Origin: Pseudochelatococcus contaminans
GTDB lineage: Bacteria > Pseudomonadota > Alphaproteobacteria > Rhizobiales > Beijerinckiaceae
Length of the DNA stretch: 64,000 nt
Assembly (NCBI RefSeq): GCF_014195635.1
Contig: NZ_JACICC010000002.1
Location: 62,001-126,000 of the forward strand
Direction: 5' to 3'
Program-made: the position numbers and the translations under genes
Shown: one piece after another, positions 10,002 through 20,190 of the stretch
Layout: each line of letters starts with the position of its first letter
Numbering within the stretch: the first letter of the stretch is position 1
The notes under the pieces: model-generated
Told to the model about the DNA's origin: nothing
Databases searched by the model: none
Seen by the model: only the letters and a program-made list of their open reading frames with translations

Positions 10002-11426
10002 TCAGCGCCAGTCGCGCACGTCGACGAAACGGCCGGCGATCGCCGCCGCCGCCGCCATGGCCGGGGACACGAGGTGCGTGCGCCCCTTGAACCCCTGCCG
10101 GCCCTCAAAATTACGGTTCGAGGTGGAGGCGCAGCGCTCGCCCGGCTCCAGCTTGTCCGCGTTCATGGCCAGACACATCGAGCATCCCGGCTCACGCCAG
10201 TCGATACCGGCATCGCGGAAAATCCGGTCGAGGCCCTCGGCTTCCGCCTGCTGCTTCACGAGGCCCGACCCCGGCACGATCATCGCCTTGACCCGCTCAT
10301 GCACCTTATGCCCGGCGACAACGCGCGCGGCGGCGCGCATATCCTCGATGCGGCCATTGGTGCAGGAACCGATGAACACACGGTCGATTTCGACGTCGGT
10401 GATCTTCGTGCCAGGCCGCAGGCCGATGTAATCGAGCGCGCGCCACTTGGCCTGGCGCTTCATCTCGTCGGCAATCTGATCCGGATCGGGCACAACCCCG
10501 GTCACCGACACCACGTCCTCCGGGCTGGTGCCCCAGGTGACGATCGGCGGCAGGCGTGCGCCATCCAGCACGACCTCGCGGTCGAAGAAGGCCCCGTCAT
10601 CGGTGCGCAGGCTATCCCAGTAACGAACAGCCGCATCCCACGCATCACCGCGCGGCGTCTTGGGACGGCCCTTCAGGTATTCGTAGATCTTCTCATCCGG
10701 TGCGACCATGCCGGCGCGCGCGCCACCTTCGATGGTCATGTTGCACACCGTCAGACGGCCTTCCACCGACAGCGAGCGGATTGCTTCGCCGGCGAATTCG
10801 ATGACATGGCCCGTGCCGCCCGAGGTGCCGATTTCGCCGATGATGGCCAGCACCACGTCCTTGGCCGACACGCCTTCCGGCAACTGCCCGTCGACAGTCA
10901 CGCGCATGTTGCGCGCCTTTTTCTGGATCAGCGTCTGCGTGGCAAGCACGTGCTCCACCTCGGACGTACCGATGCCGTGCGCCAGCGCGCCAAACGCGCC
11001 GTGGGTCGAGGTGTGGCTGTCGCCGCAAACGATTGTCGTGCCCGGCAACGTAAAGCCCTGCTCCGGGCCGACGACATGGACGATGCCCTGCCGCATGTCC
11101 AGCTCATTATAATATTCCACGCCAAAATCGCGGGCGTTCATCGCCAGCGTCTCGACCTGCTGGGCGCTTTCAGGATCGTCGATGCCCTTCGAGCGATCAG
11201 TTGTCGGCACGTTATGATCGACAACCGCCAGCGTGCGATTGGGCGCATGCACCTTGCGACCGGCAACGCGCAGGCCCTCAAATGCCTGCGGGCTGGTCAC
11301 CTCATGGACGAGGTGGCGGTCGATATAGAGCAGGCAGGTGCCGTCCTCCTGCTCGGAGATGACGTGGTCATCCCAGATCTTGTCATACAGGGTACGGGGG
11401 TTGCCGTGATTCTGGCTGGCGCTCAT
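10002..11426 (-). CDS. leuC: 3-isopropylmalate dehydratase large subunit
   Basis: LeuC is the [4Fe-4S] aconitase-type large subunit of isopropylmalate isomerase (474 residues). Cluster-ligand motifs are visible: [17 protein letters not shown] and the paired cysteines in [31 protein letters not shown] is the conserved substrate region and [10 protein letters not shown] the C-terminal signature. ATG 11426 is preceded by AAGGTAAGG. It heads the leucine group, separated from rplS by about 420 bp that should contain its promoter. Confidence 0.97.
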   Translation of the reverse strand: MSASQNHGNPRTLYDKIWDDHVISEQEDGTCLLYIDRHLVHEVTSPQAFEGLRVAGRKVHAPNRTLAVVDHNVPTTDRSKGIDDPESAQQVETLAMNARDFGVEYYNELDMRQGIVHVVGPEQGFTLPGTTIVCGDSHTSTHGAFGALAHGIGTSEVEHVLATQTLIQKKARNMRVTVDGQLPEGVSAKDVVLAIIGEIGTSGGTGHVIEFAGEAIRSLSVEGRLTVCNMTIEGGARAGMVAPDEKIYEYLKGRPKTPRGDAWDAAVRYWDSLRTDDGAFFDREVVLDGARLPPIVTWGTSPEDVVSVTGVVPDPDQIADEMKRQAKWRALDYIGLRPGTKITDVEIDRVFIGSCTNGRIEDMRAAARVVAGHKVHERVKAMIVPGSGLVKQQAEAEGLDRIFRDAGIDWREPGCSMCLAMNADKLEPGERCASTSNRNFEGRQGFKGRTHLVSPAMAAAAAIAGRFVDVRDWR

Positions 11427-11781
11427 GGCCTTACCTTGGAATATGGTGCGGAAGCACCCTTACGGGCGCTGCTTCGCAGGAGAAAACTGGAAAATCGACA
11501 AAAGCCGCTTATCGATACGGCCGGAACTGACGCCGGATACTGCCGACGTCAGCGACTAAGGCCGGCGGCAAGGGATGCGCTGAAACGGCCGAAGAAGCGC
11601 CACGGCAGGCGTGCGTGATCGTGCAACGCGGCAAACTCCTGCGTCGTCGGCCACCTGAGCCGGACGACCTGCCGCGCAACGGTGCGCATCACCGAGTTGT
11701 CACACGAAACCATTCTCATGAGAATTGTTCTTATCACAGCCCTTGCCGGGTAACAAACTCTTTTATGAAAGCTCTATGGCG
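11427..11781. other. Upstream region of leuC with a 14-bp palindrome
   Basis: About 355 bp lie between the rplS terminator and leuC. No supported gene was found; a 62-codon minus-strand frame at 11549-11737 has no recognisable features. The notable element is the perfect palindrome ATTCTCATGAGAAT at 11712-11725, followed by TGTTCTTATCA. The extended AT-rich region resembles a Fur/Irr-type operator only loosely. No leucine-rich leader peptide was found. Confidence 0.4.
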
Positions 11782-11821
11782 AAACAAAAAGCAAGGGCAG
11801 CACCGCTTTCGCGGGCTGCCC
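11782..11821 (-). terminator. Intrinsic terminator of the rpsP-rplS operon
   Basis: On the minus strand, GGGCAGC and GCTGCCC close a stem that also contains CCGC/GCGG inner pairing, followed by TTGCTTTTTGTTTC. It lies 25 bp after the rplS stop and so ends the ffh/rpsP/rimM/trmD/rplS transcript. Confidence 0.85.
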
Positions 11822-11846
11822 CAAAAATCCCAAACGGGATAAAATC

Positions 11847-12263
11847 TTACTCGGCGGCGGGCGGAGCGGCCTTGACTTCGCCCTTCTTGGCCAGACGCGT
11901 CCGGTCGACGCGCTCGGCGATACGGGCGGACTTGCCGCGACGATCACGCAGGTAATACAGCTTGGCGCGACGCACGCGGCCACGGCGGACAACCTTGATC
12001 GACTCGATGATCGGGGAGTAGACCGGGAACACGCGCTCCACGCCCTCGCCGTAGGAAATCTTGCGGACGGTGAAGCTCTCATGCAGGCCGGACCCGCCGC
12101 GTGCGATCACGACGCCTTCGTAGGCCTGAACGCGGCTGCGCTCGCCTTCCTTGACGCGGACGTTCACGATGACGGTATCGCCCGGTTGGAATTCCGGCGT
12201 CTCACGGGCGGCGGAAAGCTTGGCGATCTGCTCTTTTTCGAGCTGTTCGATAATGCTGCTCAT
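11847..12263 (-). CDS. rplS: 50S ribosomal protein L19
   Basis: L19 sits at the interface of the ribosomal subunits. The sequence [16 protein letters not shown], then [41 protein letters not shown] (split here for length) and [10 protein letters not shown] is characteristic. ATG 12263 fits the family start, although the frame is open upstream to 12392. The 138-residue length includes an alphaproteobacterial Lys/Ala-rich tail. It is the last gene of the rpsP-rimM-trmD-rplS set. Confidence 0.97.
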   Translation of the reverse strand: MSSIIEQLEKEQIAKLSAARETPEFQPGDTVIVNVRVKEGERSRVQAYEGVVIARGGSGLHESFTVRKISYGEGVERVFPVYSPIIESIKVVRRGRVRRAKLYYLRDRRGKSARIAERVDRTRLAKKGEVKAAPPAAE

Positions 12264-12416
12264 TGGTCTTTGACTCCTGCCGACGCACCTTGCGGCGCAA
12301 GCGTTTCGGCGCGCTGTTTTCAATTGTTTTATCCCTGCCGGAAGCGAAGTCTGGCGATCCGTTCCTGATGCAAGGGATGCTGGGCTATACACGACCCGAT
12401 GGCGGATGTCGAGCCG

Positions 12417-13130
12417 TCATTTCCGCTGGCGGTCCAGCAGGTCTGGCCGACGCTCGCGCGTCAGCCGCAAGGATTCCTCCTGCCGCCACCGGGCAATCGC
12501 GGCGTGGTTGCCGGAGAGCAGAATATCGGGAATCGCCCTTCCCTCCCACTCGCGCGGACGGGTGTAGTGCGGATACTCCAGCAGGCCCGTCTCGAAGCTC
12601 TCTTCGGTGCCCGACTCGTCATGCCCCATCACGCCGGGCAAAAGACGCACGCACGCATCGAGCGTCACCATGGCCGCGATCTCGCCGCCGGAGAGAATGT
12701 AATCGCCGATCGATACCTCTTCGAGAGTTCGACCGCCGATGACCCGCTCGTCAACGCCCTCGAAACGGCCGCAGACGATGACCACGCCCTCGCCGTCCGC
12801 AAGTGCACGGGCGCGGGCCTGCGTCAACGGCCTGCCGCGCGGGCTCATCAGCAGGCGCGGACGCGAGTCGCTTGCATCACAGACAGCATCGATGGCAGCG
12901 GCCAGCACATCCGCCCGCAACACCATGCCCGGCCCGCCACCGGCAGGCGTGTCGTCCACGCTGCGATGGCGGCCAAGGCCGTGATTGCGGATATCGTAAG
13001 CGTCGAGCGTCCAGTCGCCGCGCCGCAGCGCCTCGCCGGACAGGCTGATGCCGAGCGGCCCCGGAAACATCTCCGGAAACAGCGTCAGCACACTGGCACG
13101 CCAGCCTGTATTGTCACTCACGGGGAGCAT
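12417..13130 (-). CDS. trmD: tRNA (guanine(37)-N1)-methyltransferase
   Basis: TrmD methylates G37 in tRNAs to prevent frameshifting. The 237-residue chain carries [18 protein letters not shown], the knot residues [12 protein letters not shown] and [12 protein letters not shown], and [14 protein letters not shown]-type SAM loop, ending with [14 protein letters not shown] 13130 is chosen because it gives the family N-terminus; it overlaps the end of rimM by 17 bp, a common coupling. An ATG 9 nt further upstream is possible. Confidence 0.96.
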   Translation of the reverse strand: MLPVSDNTGWRASVLTLFPEMFPGPLGISLSGEALRRGDWTLDAYDIRNHGLGRHRSVDDTPAGGGPGMVLRADVLAAAIDAVCDASDSRPRLLMSPRGRPLTQARARALADGEGVVIVCGRFEGVDERVIGGRTLEEVSIGDYILSGGEIAAMVTLDACVRLLPGVMGHDESGTEESFETGLLEYPHYTRPREWEGRAIPDILLSGNHAAIARWRQEESLRLTRERRPDLLDRQRK

Positions 13131-13665
13131 TCTCGTCATCGTCGAACAGGCTACCATCCGCGACCACGATGCGCCCACCGGGAACATCCACGACAGGCAC
13201 GAATGCCTTGGTGAAGGGCACCAGCGCACTGGGCCGGCGCCCCGCCGCGGGGGCAATCTCGATGACGTCGCCGCCACCGAAATCATGAAACGCCACCAGA
13301 CGGCCGATGACGTCACCGGCTTCGTTCTCGACACGCGCACCGATGACATCGGCCTGAAGGAACTCGTCTTCCTCCAGCTCCACCTGCAAACGGTCTCGCG
13401 GGATATAGAGCTGCACGCGTGTCAGTGCTTCCGCAGCCTCGCGGCTGGAAACACCCTCGACGCGGGCAACGAACATATCAGAAGTACCCGACACCGGCCT
13501 GAGCCCGAGGAGCACGACAGGCGCGCCACCTTCGTTCTCAAGCGGGTTGTACTTGATGATGCCGGCGGGATCGCCGGTGTGGGACTTCAGCCGCACCTCG
13601 CCACGAACGCCGTGGGCGCGGCCGAACTCGCCGACAAGGACGCGGTCGCGTCTGTTTTCAGCCAT
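13114..13665 (-). CDS. rimM: 16S rRNA processing protein RimM
   Basis: RimM assists maturation of the 30S head and binds S19. The N-terminal RimM domain begins [20 protein letters not shown]; the C-terminal PRC-barrel contains [14 protein letters not shown] and [14 protein letters not shown]. Length (183 residues) is normal. It lies between rpsP and trmD, the usual gene order. Confidence 0.96.
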   Translation of the reverse strand: MAENRRDRVLVGEFGRAHGVRGEVRLKSHTGDPAGIIKYNPLENEGGAPVVLLGLRPVSGTSDMFVARVEGVSSREAAEALTRVQLYIPRDRLQVELEEDEFLQADVIGARVENEAGDVIGRLVAFHDFGGGDVIEIAPAAGRRPSALVPFTKAFVPVVDVPGGRIVVADGSLFDDDENAPRE

Positions 13666-13683
13666 GATCCGCGCCTGTCACCA

Positions 13684-14058
13684 TCACGCCTCGGCGGCTT
13701 CTTCCGCAGGTGCTGCGGCAGCGGCTGCGCGCTCGGCACGCTCTGCGGCGCGCTCCTGAGCCTTCTTGCCGGGCTCGGCCTTCTTCGGGTTGCTGCGGGC
13801 CGGACGGGTCACGACGCCAGCCTGATCGAGGAAGCGGAGCACGCGGTCGGTCGGCTGCGCGCCCTTGGCCAGCCACTCCTTCGCCTTTTCGGCGTCGATG
13901 GTGACGCGTGCCGGATCGTCCTTCGCCTTCAACGGATCGTAGGAGCCCAGACGGTCGATGAAGCGACCATCGCGCGGAGAGCGCGCATCAGCAACCACGA
14001 TGCGGTAGTAGGGACGCTTCTTGGCGCCACCACGGGCGAGACGAATCTTGAGAGCCAT
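13684..14058 (-). CDS. rpsP: 30S ribosomal protein S16
   Basis: S16 starts [20 protein letters not shown] and contains the conserved [15 protein letters not shown]. The Ala/Glu/Lys-rich tail (about residues 95-124) is longer than in enterobacteria and typical for alphaproteobacteria. AAGGAAG lies 9 nt before ATG 14058. It follows ffh by 41 bp on the same strand. Confidence 0.97.
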   Translation of the reverse strand: MALKIRLARGGAKKRPYYRIVVADARSPRDGRFIDRLGSYDPLKAKDDPARVTIDAEKAKEWLAKGAQPTDRVLRFLDQAGVVTRPARSNPKKAEPGKKAQERAAERAERAAAAAAPAEEAAEA

Positions 14059-14099
14059 AAGTTGTTCTTCCTTTAGTCAATTGAAACGACAAACAATTT

Positions 14100-15692
14100 T
14101 TACTTCTTCTTGCCGAACGGATTACCGAGCAAACCACCCGGCAACTTGCCGGGAGCGGGCTTGCCAAGGCCCGGTAAACCGCCGCCGGGACGTCCAAGCC
14201 CCGGAAGTCCACCCGGCGGCATGGGCGGCAAGCCGCCTGACTGACCACCGGGAAGACCGCCGGCGAGCCCCGCCGGCAATTGCTTCTTCATCTCCTCCAG
14301 CGCCTCGGGCGTAATCTTGGAAGGATCGATCTGCGGCATGCCGCCGCCAAGGCCGAACATGTTGCCAAGCGCCCCGGCGATGCCGCCGCGCCCGCCCTTG
14401 CCCATGGCCTTCATCATATCCGCCATCTGGCGGTGCATCTTCAGCAGCTTGTTGACGTCTTCGACGCGGGTGCCGGAACCGGCGGCAATACGCTTCTTGC
14501 GGCTGGCCTTGAGAATATCCGGCGAGCGCCTTTCCTTCGGCGTCATCGAATCGATAATCGCCTTCTGGCGGCCCAGAACACGCTCATCCAGATTGGCATT
14601 GTCGATCTGGTTCTTGAGCTTGCCGATGCCCGGCATCATGCCAAGCACGCCCTTCATGCCGCCGATGCGCTCCATCTGGCTGATCTGATCGCGCAGGTCG
14701 TTCAGATCGAACTGGCCCTTGCGCATCTTCTCGGCCATGCGCAGGGCTTTTTCGGCGTCGATCGATTCCGCCGCCTTCTCGACCAGCGACACGATGTCGC
14801 CCATGCCCAGAATACGGTTGGCCACGCGCTGAGGATGGAAGTCCTCCAGCGCATCGATCTTTTCGCCCGTGCCCATCAGCTTGATCGGCTTGCCGGTGAC
14901 AGCGCGCATGGACAGCGCCGCACCGCCACGGCCATCGCCGTCCATACGGGTGAGCACGATGCCGGTGATGCCGACGCGCTCATCGAAGGCGCGCGCGGTG
15001 TTGACCGCATCCTGACCGGTCAGACTGTCGGCGACGAGCAGCACTTCATGCGGATCGGCGAGTGCCTTCACCTCGGCAACCTCGGCCATCAACGCTTCGT
15101 CGATGGTGACGCGGCCGGCGGTGTCGAGCATCACGACATCATAGCCGCCCAGACGCGCCGCCTCCAGCGCACGCCGCGCGATCTGCGCCGCCGATTGCCC
15201 CGCCACGATGGGCAGGGAAGCCACGCCCACCTGCTGCGCAAGCACGGCCAGCTGCTCCATCGCCGCCGGGCGGCGCGTGTCGAGCGAGGCGAGCAACACC
15301 TTGCGCTTGTCCTTGTCGGTCAGGCGGCGGGCGATCTTGGCGGTGGTCGTCGTCTTGCCCGAGCCCTGAAGACCGACCATCAGAATGGCGACGGGCGGCA
15401 GCGCATCGAGGCTGATGGTGACGGCGTCCTTGCCCAGCGTCTCGACGAGCTGGTCATGGACGATCTTCACAACCATCTGGCCTGGCGTGACCGACTTGAC
15501 CACGTTGGCGCCAACGGCGGCGTCGCGCACCTTGTCCGTGAAGCTGCGCACGACTTCCAGCGCGACGTCCGCTTCCAGCAGAGCGCGGCGAACCTCACGC
15601 AGCGCCGTGTTGACATCGGCTTCGGTCAACGCGCCCCTGCGGGTCAGCGAGTCGAAAATGCCGGAAAGCTTGTCGGAAAGACTTTGGAACAT
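14100..15692 (-). CDS. ffh: Signal recognition particle protein Ffh
   Basis: Ffh binds 4.5S RNA and signal sequences of nascent membrane proteins and docks to FtsY. It shows the N domain, the GTPase G1 motif GLQGSGKTTTTAKIA, DTAGR, and TRMDGDGRGGAAL, then the Met-rich M domain (MKGVLGMMPGIGKLKNQ; MHRQMADMMKAMGKGGRGG). The C-terminal 50 residues are an unusual GGLPG/PGLG repeat tail ending KKK, low-complexity but in frame. The 530-residue length is at the long end of the family because of that tail. FtsY is also encoded in this window. Confidence 0.97.
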   Translation of the reverse strand: MFQSLSDKLSGIFDSLTRRGALTEADVNTALREVRRALLEADVALEVVRSFTDKVRDAAVGANVVKSVTPGQMVVKIVHDQLVETLGKDAVTISLDALPPVAILMVGLQGSGKTTTTAKIARRLTDKDKRKVLLASLDTRRPAAMEQLAVLAQQVGVASLPIVAGQSAAQIARRALEAARLGGYDVVMLDTAGRVTIDEALMAEVAEVKALADPHEVLLVADSLTGQDAVNTARAFDERVGITGIVLTRMDGDGRGGAALSMRAVTGKPIKLMGTGEKIDALEDFHPQRVANRILGMGDIVSLVEKAAESIDAEKALRMAEKMRKGQFDLNDLRDQISQMERIGGMKGVLGMMPGIGKLKNQIDNANLDERVLGRQKAIIDSMTPKERRSPDILKASRKKRIAAGSGTRVEDVNKLLKMHRQMADMMKAMGKGGRGGIAGALGNMFGLGGGMPQIDPSKITPEALEEMKKQLPAGLAGGLPGGQSGGLPPMPPGGLPGLGRPGGGLPGLGKPAPGKLPGGLLGNPFGKKK

Positions 15693-16057
15693 GGCTGTCT
15701 CCGATTATCCGTTGACTGGATATGGCCGTGCGGACGGGCAATGCGCAAGCCCCGGAAGCGCGCGGCCCATTACGGCAACACACCTCTCCATCGACATCCG
15801 GACCAGACCCGGCCCCGCCATTTCGGCGCGGCCCGTTTCGCCAACCATGCAGTTCTCTCCATCATCCGTCCGGCGGCCCACGATTGCGATTCGCAAAGCC
15901 ATAGCGCGCCCGAGGGCGCAACGCGCTGTCGGACGTTGACCTCCGGCCGGGCATGGCCCGGAACACGGTCGGCGGCTCACGAACAAGGGTTCGGGCGGAT
16001 ATATCCGGATCTTATGCGGCGATGAAGCGGGGCGAGTCAAGTCCAAAAAAGACCACG
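15693..16057. other. Intergenic region upstream of ffh
   Basis: About 365 bp without a supported gene. Open frames on both strands here are unremarkable in composition and lack ribosome sites. The region should contain the ffh promoter. A T6 run on the minus strand just after the stop of the GyrI-like gene (near 16045) may end that transcript. Confidence 0.4.
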
Positions 16058-17005
16058 TTACTCGTGAACCGGCAATTCCTGTAGCGGCGGTTCCTCTGCC
16101 GCGCCCGCAGGCGGCGAGCCTTCCCGCGCCGGCGATTCCTTGGGCTGGACGTAGATATAGACCTCCAGCGACTCATCCGTGGGATCGGTCAGATCGGTGA
16201 CGTATTCCTCGATGAAGGCGTCCTGCACCAGCACGTTCTTGCTGTCGAGATAGGCGGTGATCGCCTCGTAAACGGTGTCGATGTCGTCATACGGCGCGGC
16301 GTGAACGAACCGGATCGCCTTGCCGGACGGGCTGACGCCAAAGCGCACCTGCGGCGCGGGCAAAGCTTTATCCGTTCGTGCGGCGACGTGCTCCGAAAGC
16401 GCCTGCTCCAGCGCCTCGCGGGCTTCATCGTCATTATCCGGAGTGGAGACCGGCAGCATGGCGTCGAACCGAAAACCTGCGTCGTCGGTGTTGGTGAAAA
16501 CGGAAAACGGCCGCCCGCGCACGTCGAAGCCTGCCGCCATCACCACTTCATCGAGAGTGCGGAACGCGGCGGCAAGGCTCTCGAAGCCCTTCTCCCAGGT
16601 GCTTTCCGATGACAGAATAACCGTTTTCCGGGCAGCGATATCCACCTGCTCCACATCCACCGCCTCGGCGGGCGGCGGGGCAAGGGTGGCGCGAGACGGG
16701 TCGACGGTTTCGGGACGCGCGGTGTCCGTGGGGGACAGCGACATCTTGTCAGAGTGGGAGATGAACGGCGCGGCCGGCGTGGTGCGGGGCTCAGACTGGG
16801 CTGTTTCGGCTGACGCTGGATTGGCGGACATCGGCACGGACACGACCAGCGCGGCGGCAAGCGCCATCGCTCCAGCCCTCCGCACAGGGCGGAACGGCAG
16901 GCGATTCGCCAAGAAGCGATCGTTGGCAGAGCCCATACGCATGATCACCCGATCTCCGGCTTTCCCGCCCGCTTGCGCAAAAGGCAGGACGAGTGCGCTC
17001 ATCAA
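16058..17005 (-). CDS. Secreted GyrI-like (effector-binding) domain protein
   Basis: A 315-residue protein with a long N-terminal region and a hydrophobic segment around 46-58 ending in a signal-peptidase-like site (NPASA, then ETA), so probably exported. After a Pro/Thr-rich linker (66-115) the C-terminal half resembles the SOUL/GyrI effector-binding fold: RGRPFSVFTNTDDAGFRFD, IRFVHAAPYDDIDTVYEAI, and the ending EEYVTDLTDPTDESLEVYIY. Such domains usually bind small ligands and are mostly cytoplasmic, so an exported version is uncommon. The start is uncertain: several in-frame ATGs occur in the first 25 codons. It stands alone, divergent from dapF. Confidence 0.72.
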   Translation of the reverse strand: MMSALVLPFAQAGGKAGDRVIMRMGSANDRFLANRLPFRPVRRAGAMALAAALVVSVPMSANPASAETAQSEPRTTPAAPFISHSDKMSLSPTDTARPETVDPSRATLAPPPAEAVDVEQVDIAARKTVILSSESTWEKGFESLAAAFRTLDEVVMAAGFDVRGRPFSVFTNTDDAGFRFDAMLPVSTPDNDDEAREALEQALSEHVAARTDKALPAPQVRFGVSPSGKAIRFVHAAPYDDIDTVYEAITAYLDSKNVLVQDAFIEEYVTDLTDPTDESLEVYIYVQPKESPAREGSPPAGAAEEPPLQELPVHE

Positions 17006-17233
17006 GCCATACCAACGCGAAAATTGAAAGACCGGGAAAAAGTTGCATCCAGACCGATCTGCCCGGCTGACAGGAGTTGCGGCCCCGCGGGCAAGTACAT
17101 CCGCGCATTCTTCTGCAACCGGCTGCTGCGGGCCACAGGGAGCCTCTAGCCATTCGGCGGAGATTGCATCATATATATGGCCGTTCGTCGCTTATTCTTG
17201 CTCGCATATTTTGCATACGCCGGTGCTCATATT

Positions 17234-18139
17234 ATGCCGGTGCCCACGCTCACCCTATTGGACAGTCAGTTGAACACGCTCGCCAACCTGCCCTTTCTGA
17301 AGATGAACGGCCTCGGCAACGAGATTGTCGTGCTCGATCTTCGCCATACGTCGCACATCGTCACGGCCGATGAGGCGCGTGCCATCGCCGGATTTGCACG
17401 CGCGGGCTTCGACCAGCTCATGGTGCTGCACGCGCCCCGATCCGAGGGCACGGATGCGTTCGTGCGCATCTATAACAATGACGGTTCCGAGGCCGGCGCT
17501 TGCGGCAATGGCACGCGCTGCGTGGCATGGGCGATTCTGCGCAACAGCGACCGCGACACCGCCACCGTCGAAACCGCCGCCGGATTGCTTGTCTGCCAGC
17601 GCGTCGGGGATGACGTGTTCAGCGTGGACATGGGCGCACCGCGCTTCGACTGGCAGGATATTCCGCTTGCCCACGACGTGGCGGACACGAATGCACTGCC
17701 GCTGCGTCGGGACGTGCCCGGTCTTCCCGCGCTCGATGCTCCGGCTGGCGTGAGCATGGGCAACCCGCATGCGGTGTTCTTCGTTGCCGATGCGGCAGCC
17801 TATGACCTGCCCGCCATCGGGCCGGGGCTGGAGCACGATCCGCTGTTTCCCGAGCGGGCCAACATTTCGCTGGCGCAGGTGGTGGACAGGCAGCACATCC
17901 TTCTGCGGGTGTGGGAACGCGGCGCGGGCGAGACGCGCGCCTGCGGTTCTGGCGCATGCGCAGCGGCGGTGGCGGCGATTCGGCGCGGGCTTGCCGATGA
18001 GCGCGTCGAGGTGCAACTGCCGGGTGGCTCCCTCATCATCGACTATCGCGAAGGCGGAACCGTGCGGATGACCGGGCCGGCTGAATTCGAGTGGCGCGAT
18101 AGCCTGCCCCCTTCGCTTTTCCAGGATACAGCGGCCTGA
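17234..18139 (+). CDS. dapF: Diaminopimelate epimerase
   Basis: DapF interconverts LL- and meso-diaminopimelate for lysine and peptidoglycan. The two catalytic cysteines are visible: Cys90 in [11 protein letters not shown] and Cys237 in [28 protein letters not shown] is the family N-terminus, so the first 20 residues from ATG 17234 are extra; a start at 17177 would add a further hydrophobic 19. The stop overlaps the mtaB start by 1 nt (TGATG), implying translational coupling. Confidence 0.95.
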   Translation: MPVPTLTLLDSQLNTLANLPFLKMNGLGNEIVVLDLRHTSHIVTADEARAIAGFARAGFDQLMVLHAPRSEGTDAFVRIYNNDGSEAGACGNGTRCVAWAILRNSDRDTATVETAAGLLVCQRVGDDVFSVDMGAPRFDWQDIPLAHDVADTNALPLRRDVPGLPALDAPAGVSMGNPHAVFFVADAAAYDLPAIGPGLEHDPLFPERANISLAQVVDRQHILLRVWERGAGETRACGSGACAAAVAAIRRGLADERVEVQLPGGSLIIDYREGGTVRMTGPAEFEWRDSLPPSLFQDTAA

Positions 18140-19374
18140 TGAGCGTCGATATCGTCACCTTCGGCTGCCGGCTGAACATCGCCGAATCCGAAACCCTGCG
18201 CCGCCATGCGGAGGCGGCGGGCCGGGGTGATGTCGTGATCATCAATACCTGCGCGGTGACGGCGGAAGCCACCCGCCATGCCCGTCAGAGCATCCGCCGT
18301 CTCAAGCGCGAGCGTCCGGCGGCGGAAATCGTCGTCACCGGCTGCGCCGCGCAGATCGAGCCGGAGCGTTTTGCCGCCATGCCTGAGGTGTCGCGCGTCA
18401 TCGGCAACGCCGAGAAGATGCGTCCCGAAACGTGGCTTGCGCCGGCGCTGGAGCGCGTGGCGGTGAGCGACATCATGGCCGTGCGGGAAACCGCGCCGCA
18501 AATGGTGGATGCGTTCGAGGGGCACACCCGCGCCTTCGTGCAGGTGCAGAACGGCTGCGACCATCGCTGCACCTTCTGCGTCATCCCCTATGGCAGGGGA
18601 CCATCGCGCTCGGTGCCGATGGGCGCGGTGGTGGATGGCCTCAAGCGCCTTGTCGATAACGGCTATCGCGAGGCCGTCATCACCGGCGTAGACATCACCA
18701 GCTATGGCGCGGACCTGCCGGGCCACCCCACGCTCGGCCTGCTCGTGCGCAACATCCTGCGCCACGTGCCGGGCCTGATGCGGCTGCGCCTGTCGTCCAT
18801 CGACTCAATCGAGGCGGACGACCACCTGCTGGATGCCATCGCCACCGATTCCCGCCTGATGCCGCATCTGCATCTGTCGCTGCAATCGGGCGACGATCTC
18901 ATCCTCAAGCGCATGAAGCGCCGCCACTCCCATGCGGATACGCTGCAATTCGTGGAGAAAGTGCGTGCCCTGCGCCCGGACATGGTGTTCGGCGCGGATG
19001 TCATCGCCGGTTTCCCGACGGAGACCGAGGACATGTTTGCCCGCACGTGCGAGTCGATCCTCGCTTACGGGCTGACCCACCTGCATGTTTTCCCCTACTC
19101 GCCACGCCCCGGCACGCCGGCGGCGCGCATGCCGCAGGTGCCGCGTGAGTTGGTGAAGGAGCGTGCGGCGCGGTTGCGCGGGCTTGGCGCGCGACTGCTG
19201 GAAAACCATCTGGCCGGCGAGATCGGGCGCGAACGCGTCGTGCTGACGGAGCGTGGCGGCATCGGCCGCACAGAGGCATTCACGCCGGTACGGATCGCCG
19301 GCTCACCCGGCCCCGGCAATCTCCTGCCCGTCACCATCGCCGGGCATGACGGACGGCAGTTGATTGCCGCCTGA
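18139..19374 (+). CDS. mtaB: tRNA t6A37 methylthiotransferase MtaB
   Basis: A radical-SAM methylthiotransferase that converts t6A37 to ms2t6A37. The N-terminal cluster ligands are Cys10, Cys38 and Cys69; the radical-SAM cluster motif C140-DHR-C144-TF-C147 follows; a C-terminal TRAM-like segment closes the 411-residue protein. The FGCRLNIAESE N-terminus separates MtaB from MiaB and RimO. It overlaps dapF by 1 nt and, at its 3' end, the convergent RluA-type gene by 72 bp. Confidence 0.94.
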   Translation: MSVDIVTFGCRLNIAESETLRRHAEAAGRGDVVIINTCAVTAEATRHARQSIRRLKRERPAAEIVVTGCAAQIEPERFAAMPEVSRVIGNAEKMRPETWLAPALERVAVSDIMAVRETAPQMVDAFEGHTRAFVQVQNGCDHRCTFCVIPYGRGPSRSVPMGAVVDGLKRLVDNGYREAVITGVDITSYGADLPGHPTLGLLVRNILRHVPGLMRLRLSSIDSIEADDHLLDAIATDSRLMPHLHLSLQSGDDLILKRMKRRHSHADTLQFVEKVRALRPDMVFGADVIAGFPTETEDMFARTCESILAYGLTHLHVFPYSPRPGTPAARMPQVPRELVKERAARLRGLGARLLENHLAGEIGRERVVLTERGGIGRTEAFTPVRIAGSPGPGNLLPVTIAGHDGRQLIAA

Positions 19375-20100
19375 AGGCAGCGGCACATCGAATCCATGCT
19401 GGCCGAGCCAGGACGCCATGGCATCCGGCGGCGGTGCCTCGACATGGATCGGATCGCGCTTTGGATAAAGCGGCAGCGTGATGGCGCGCGCGTGCAGATA
19501 TAACCCTGGACCGCCGGCACGCGGCGCATTGCCATAGATGGCATCGCCGAGAATCGGAAACCCGCTGGCTGCGCAATGAACACGCAACTGATGCGTGCGC
19601 CCGGTCACCGGCTCCAGCGCCAGCCACGAAAAGCCATCCGCCCGGCCCAGCACCCGCCAGCGCGTGAGCGCGGGCTGACCCGCGGGATCGACCTTCATCC
19701 ACCAGCCCCGATCCGGATCGCGCGGGCCAAGCGGCAGATCGATTTCGCCTGTATCGGCCTCTGGCGCGCCTTCGACAATGGCCCAGTACGTCTTGCTGGC
19801 GCGATTGCCGCTGAACAGCTTGCCCAGCCGCTCCAAAGCCTTGCGATGCCTGCCCAGCACGAGGCAGCCGGAGGTGTCCCGGTCGAGCCGGTGGACAAGC
19901 TCCGGCGCGCGGGGCAGGCCAAAGCGCAGGTCCGGCAGAAGGTCGGTCAGCGTCGTGTCCGCGCCGCCGGCGTTGCGTGAGGCCGCATTGCGCGGGCCGC
20001 GATGCACAGGCAAGCCCGCGGGCTTGTCGATAACGAGCATCAGGGCATCGCGATACAGCACGCGACGCATTATATCGGTTTGCGAGACTTCCCCGTTCAT
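19303..20100 (-). CDS. RluA-family RNA pseudouridine synthase
   Basis: Contains the catalytic motif HRLDRDTSG (70-78, Asp73) and the substrate-loop sequence GRTHQLRVHCA of the RluA family, with MLVIDKPAGLPVHRGP at the N-terminus and no S4 domain, so closer to RluA/RluC-like short forms. The RNA target cannot be read from sequence. ATG 20100 is preferred over a TTG at 20136. The last 24 codons are antisense to the end of mtaB. Confidence 0.9.
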   Translation of the reverse strand: MNGEVSQTDIMRRVLYRDALMLVIDKPAGLPVHRGPRNAASRNAGGADTTLTDLLPDLRFGLPRAPELVHRLDRDTSGCLVLGRHRKALERLGKLFSGNRASKTYWAIVEGAPEADTGEIDLPLGPRDPDRGWWMKVDPAGQPALTRWRVLGRADGFSWLALEPVTGRTHQLRVHCAASGFPILGDAIYGNAPRAGGPGLYLHARAITLPLYPKRDPIHVEAPPPDAMASWLGQHGFDVPLPSGGNQLPSVMPGDGDGQEIAGAG

Positions 20101-20190
20101 GCTGTTCGGGCTATCGAGGACAACGCTGGTTGGCAAGTGTCATATTCGGACAAGTGCCATCTTCCGACAAGACATGAACGGACGACCGAG

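Noticed and set aside
9963-11618. 551-codon plus-strand frame opposite leuC
   Set aside because: It is a shadow of leuC; the protein composition (His/Arg/Ala-rich) and lack of motifs argue against coding.
14100-14260. GGLPG repeats at the Ffh C-terminus as a DNA repeat or frameshift
   Set aside because: The repeat is in frame and ends at a normal stop; Gly/Pro/Met-rich tails are usual in alphaproteobacterial Ffh.
15705-16046. 113-codon frame between ffh and the GyrI-like gene
   Set aside because: No ribosome site, no motif, and it covers the presumed ffh promoter.
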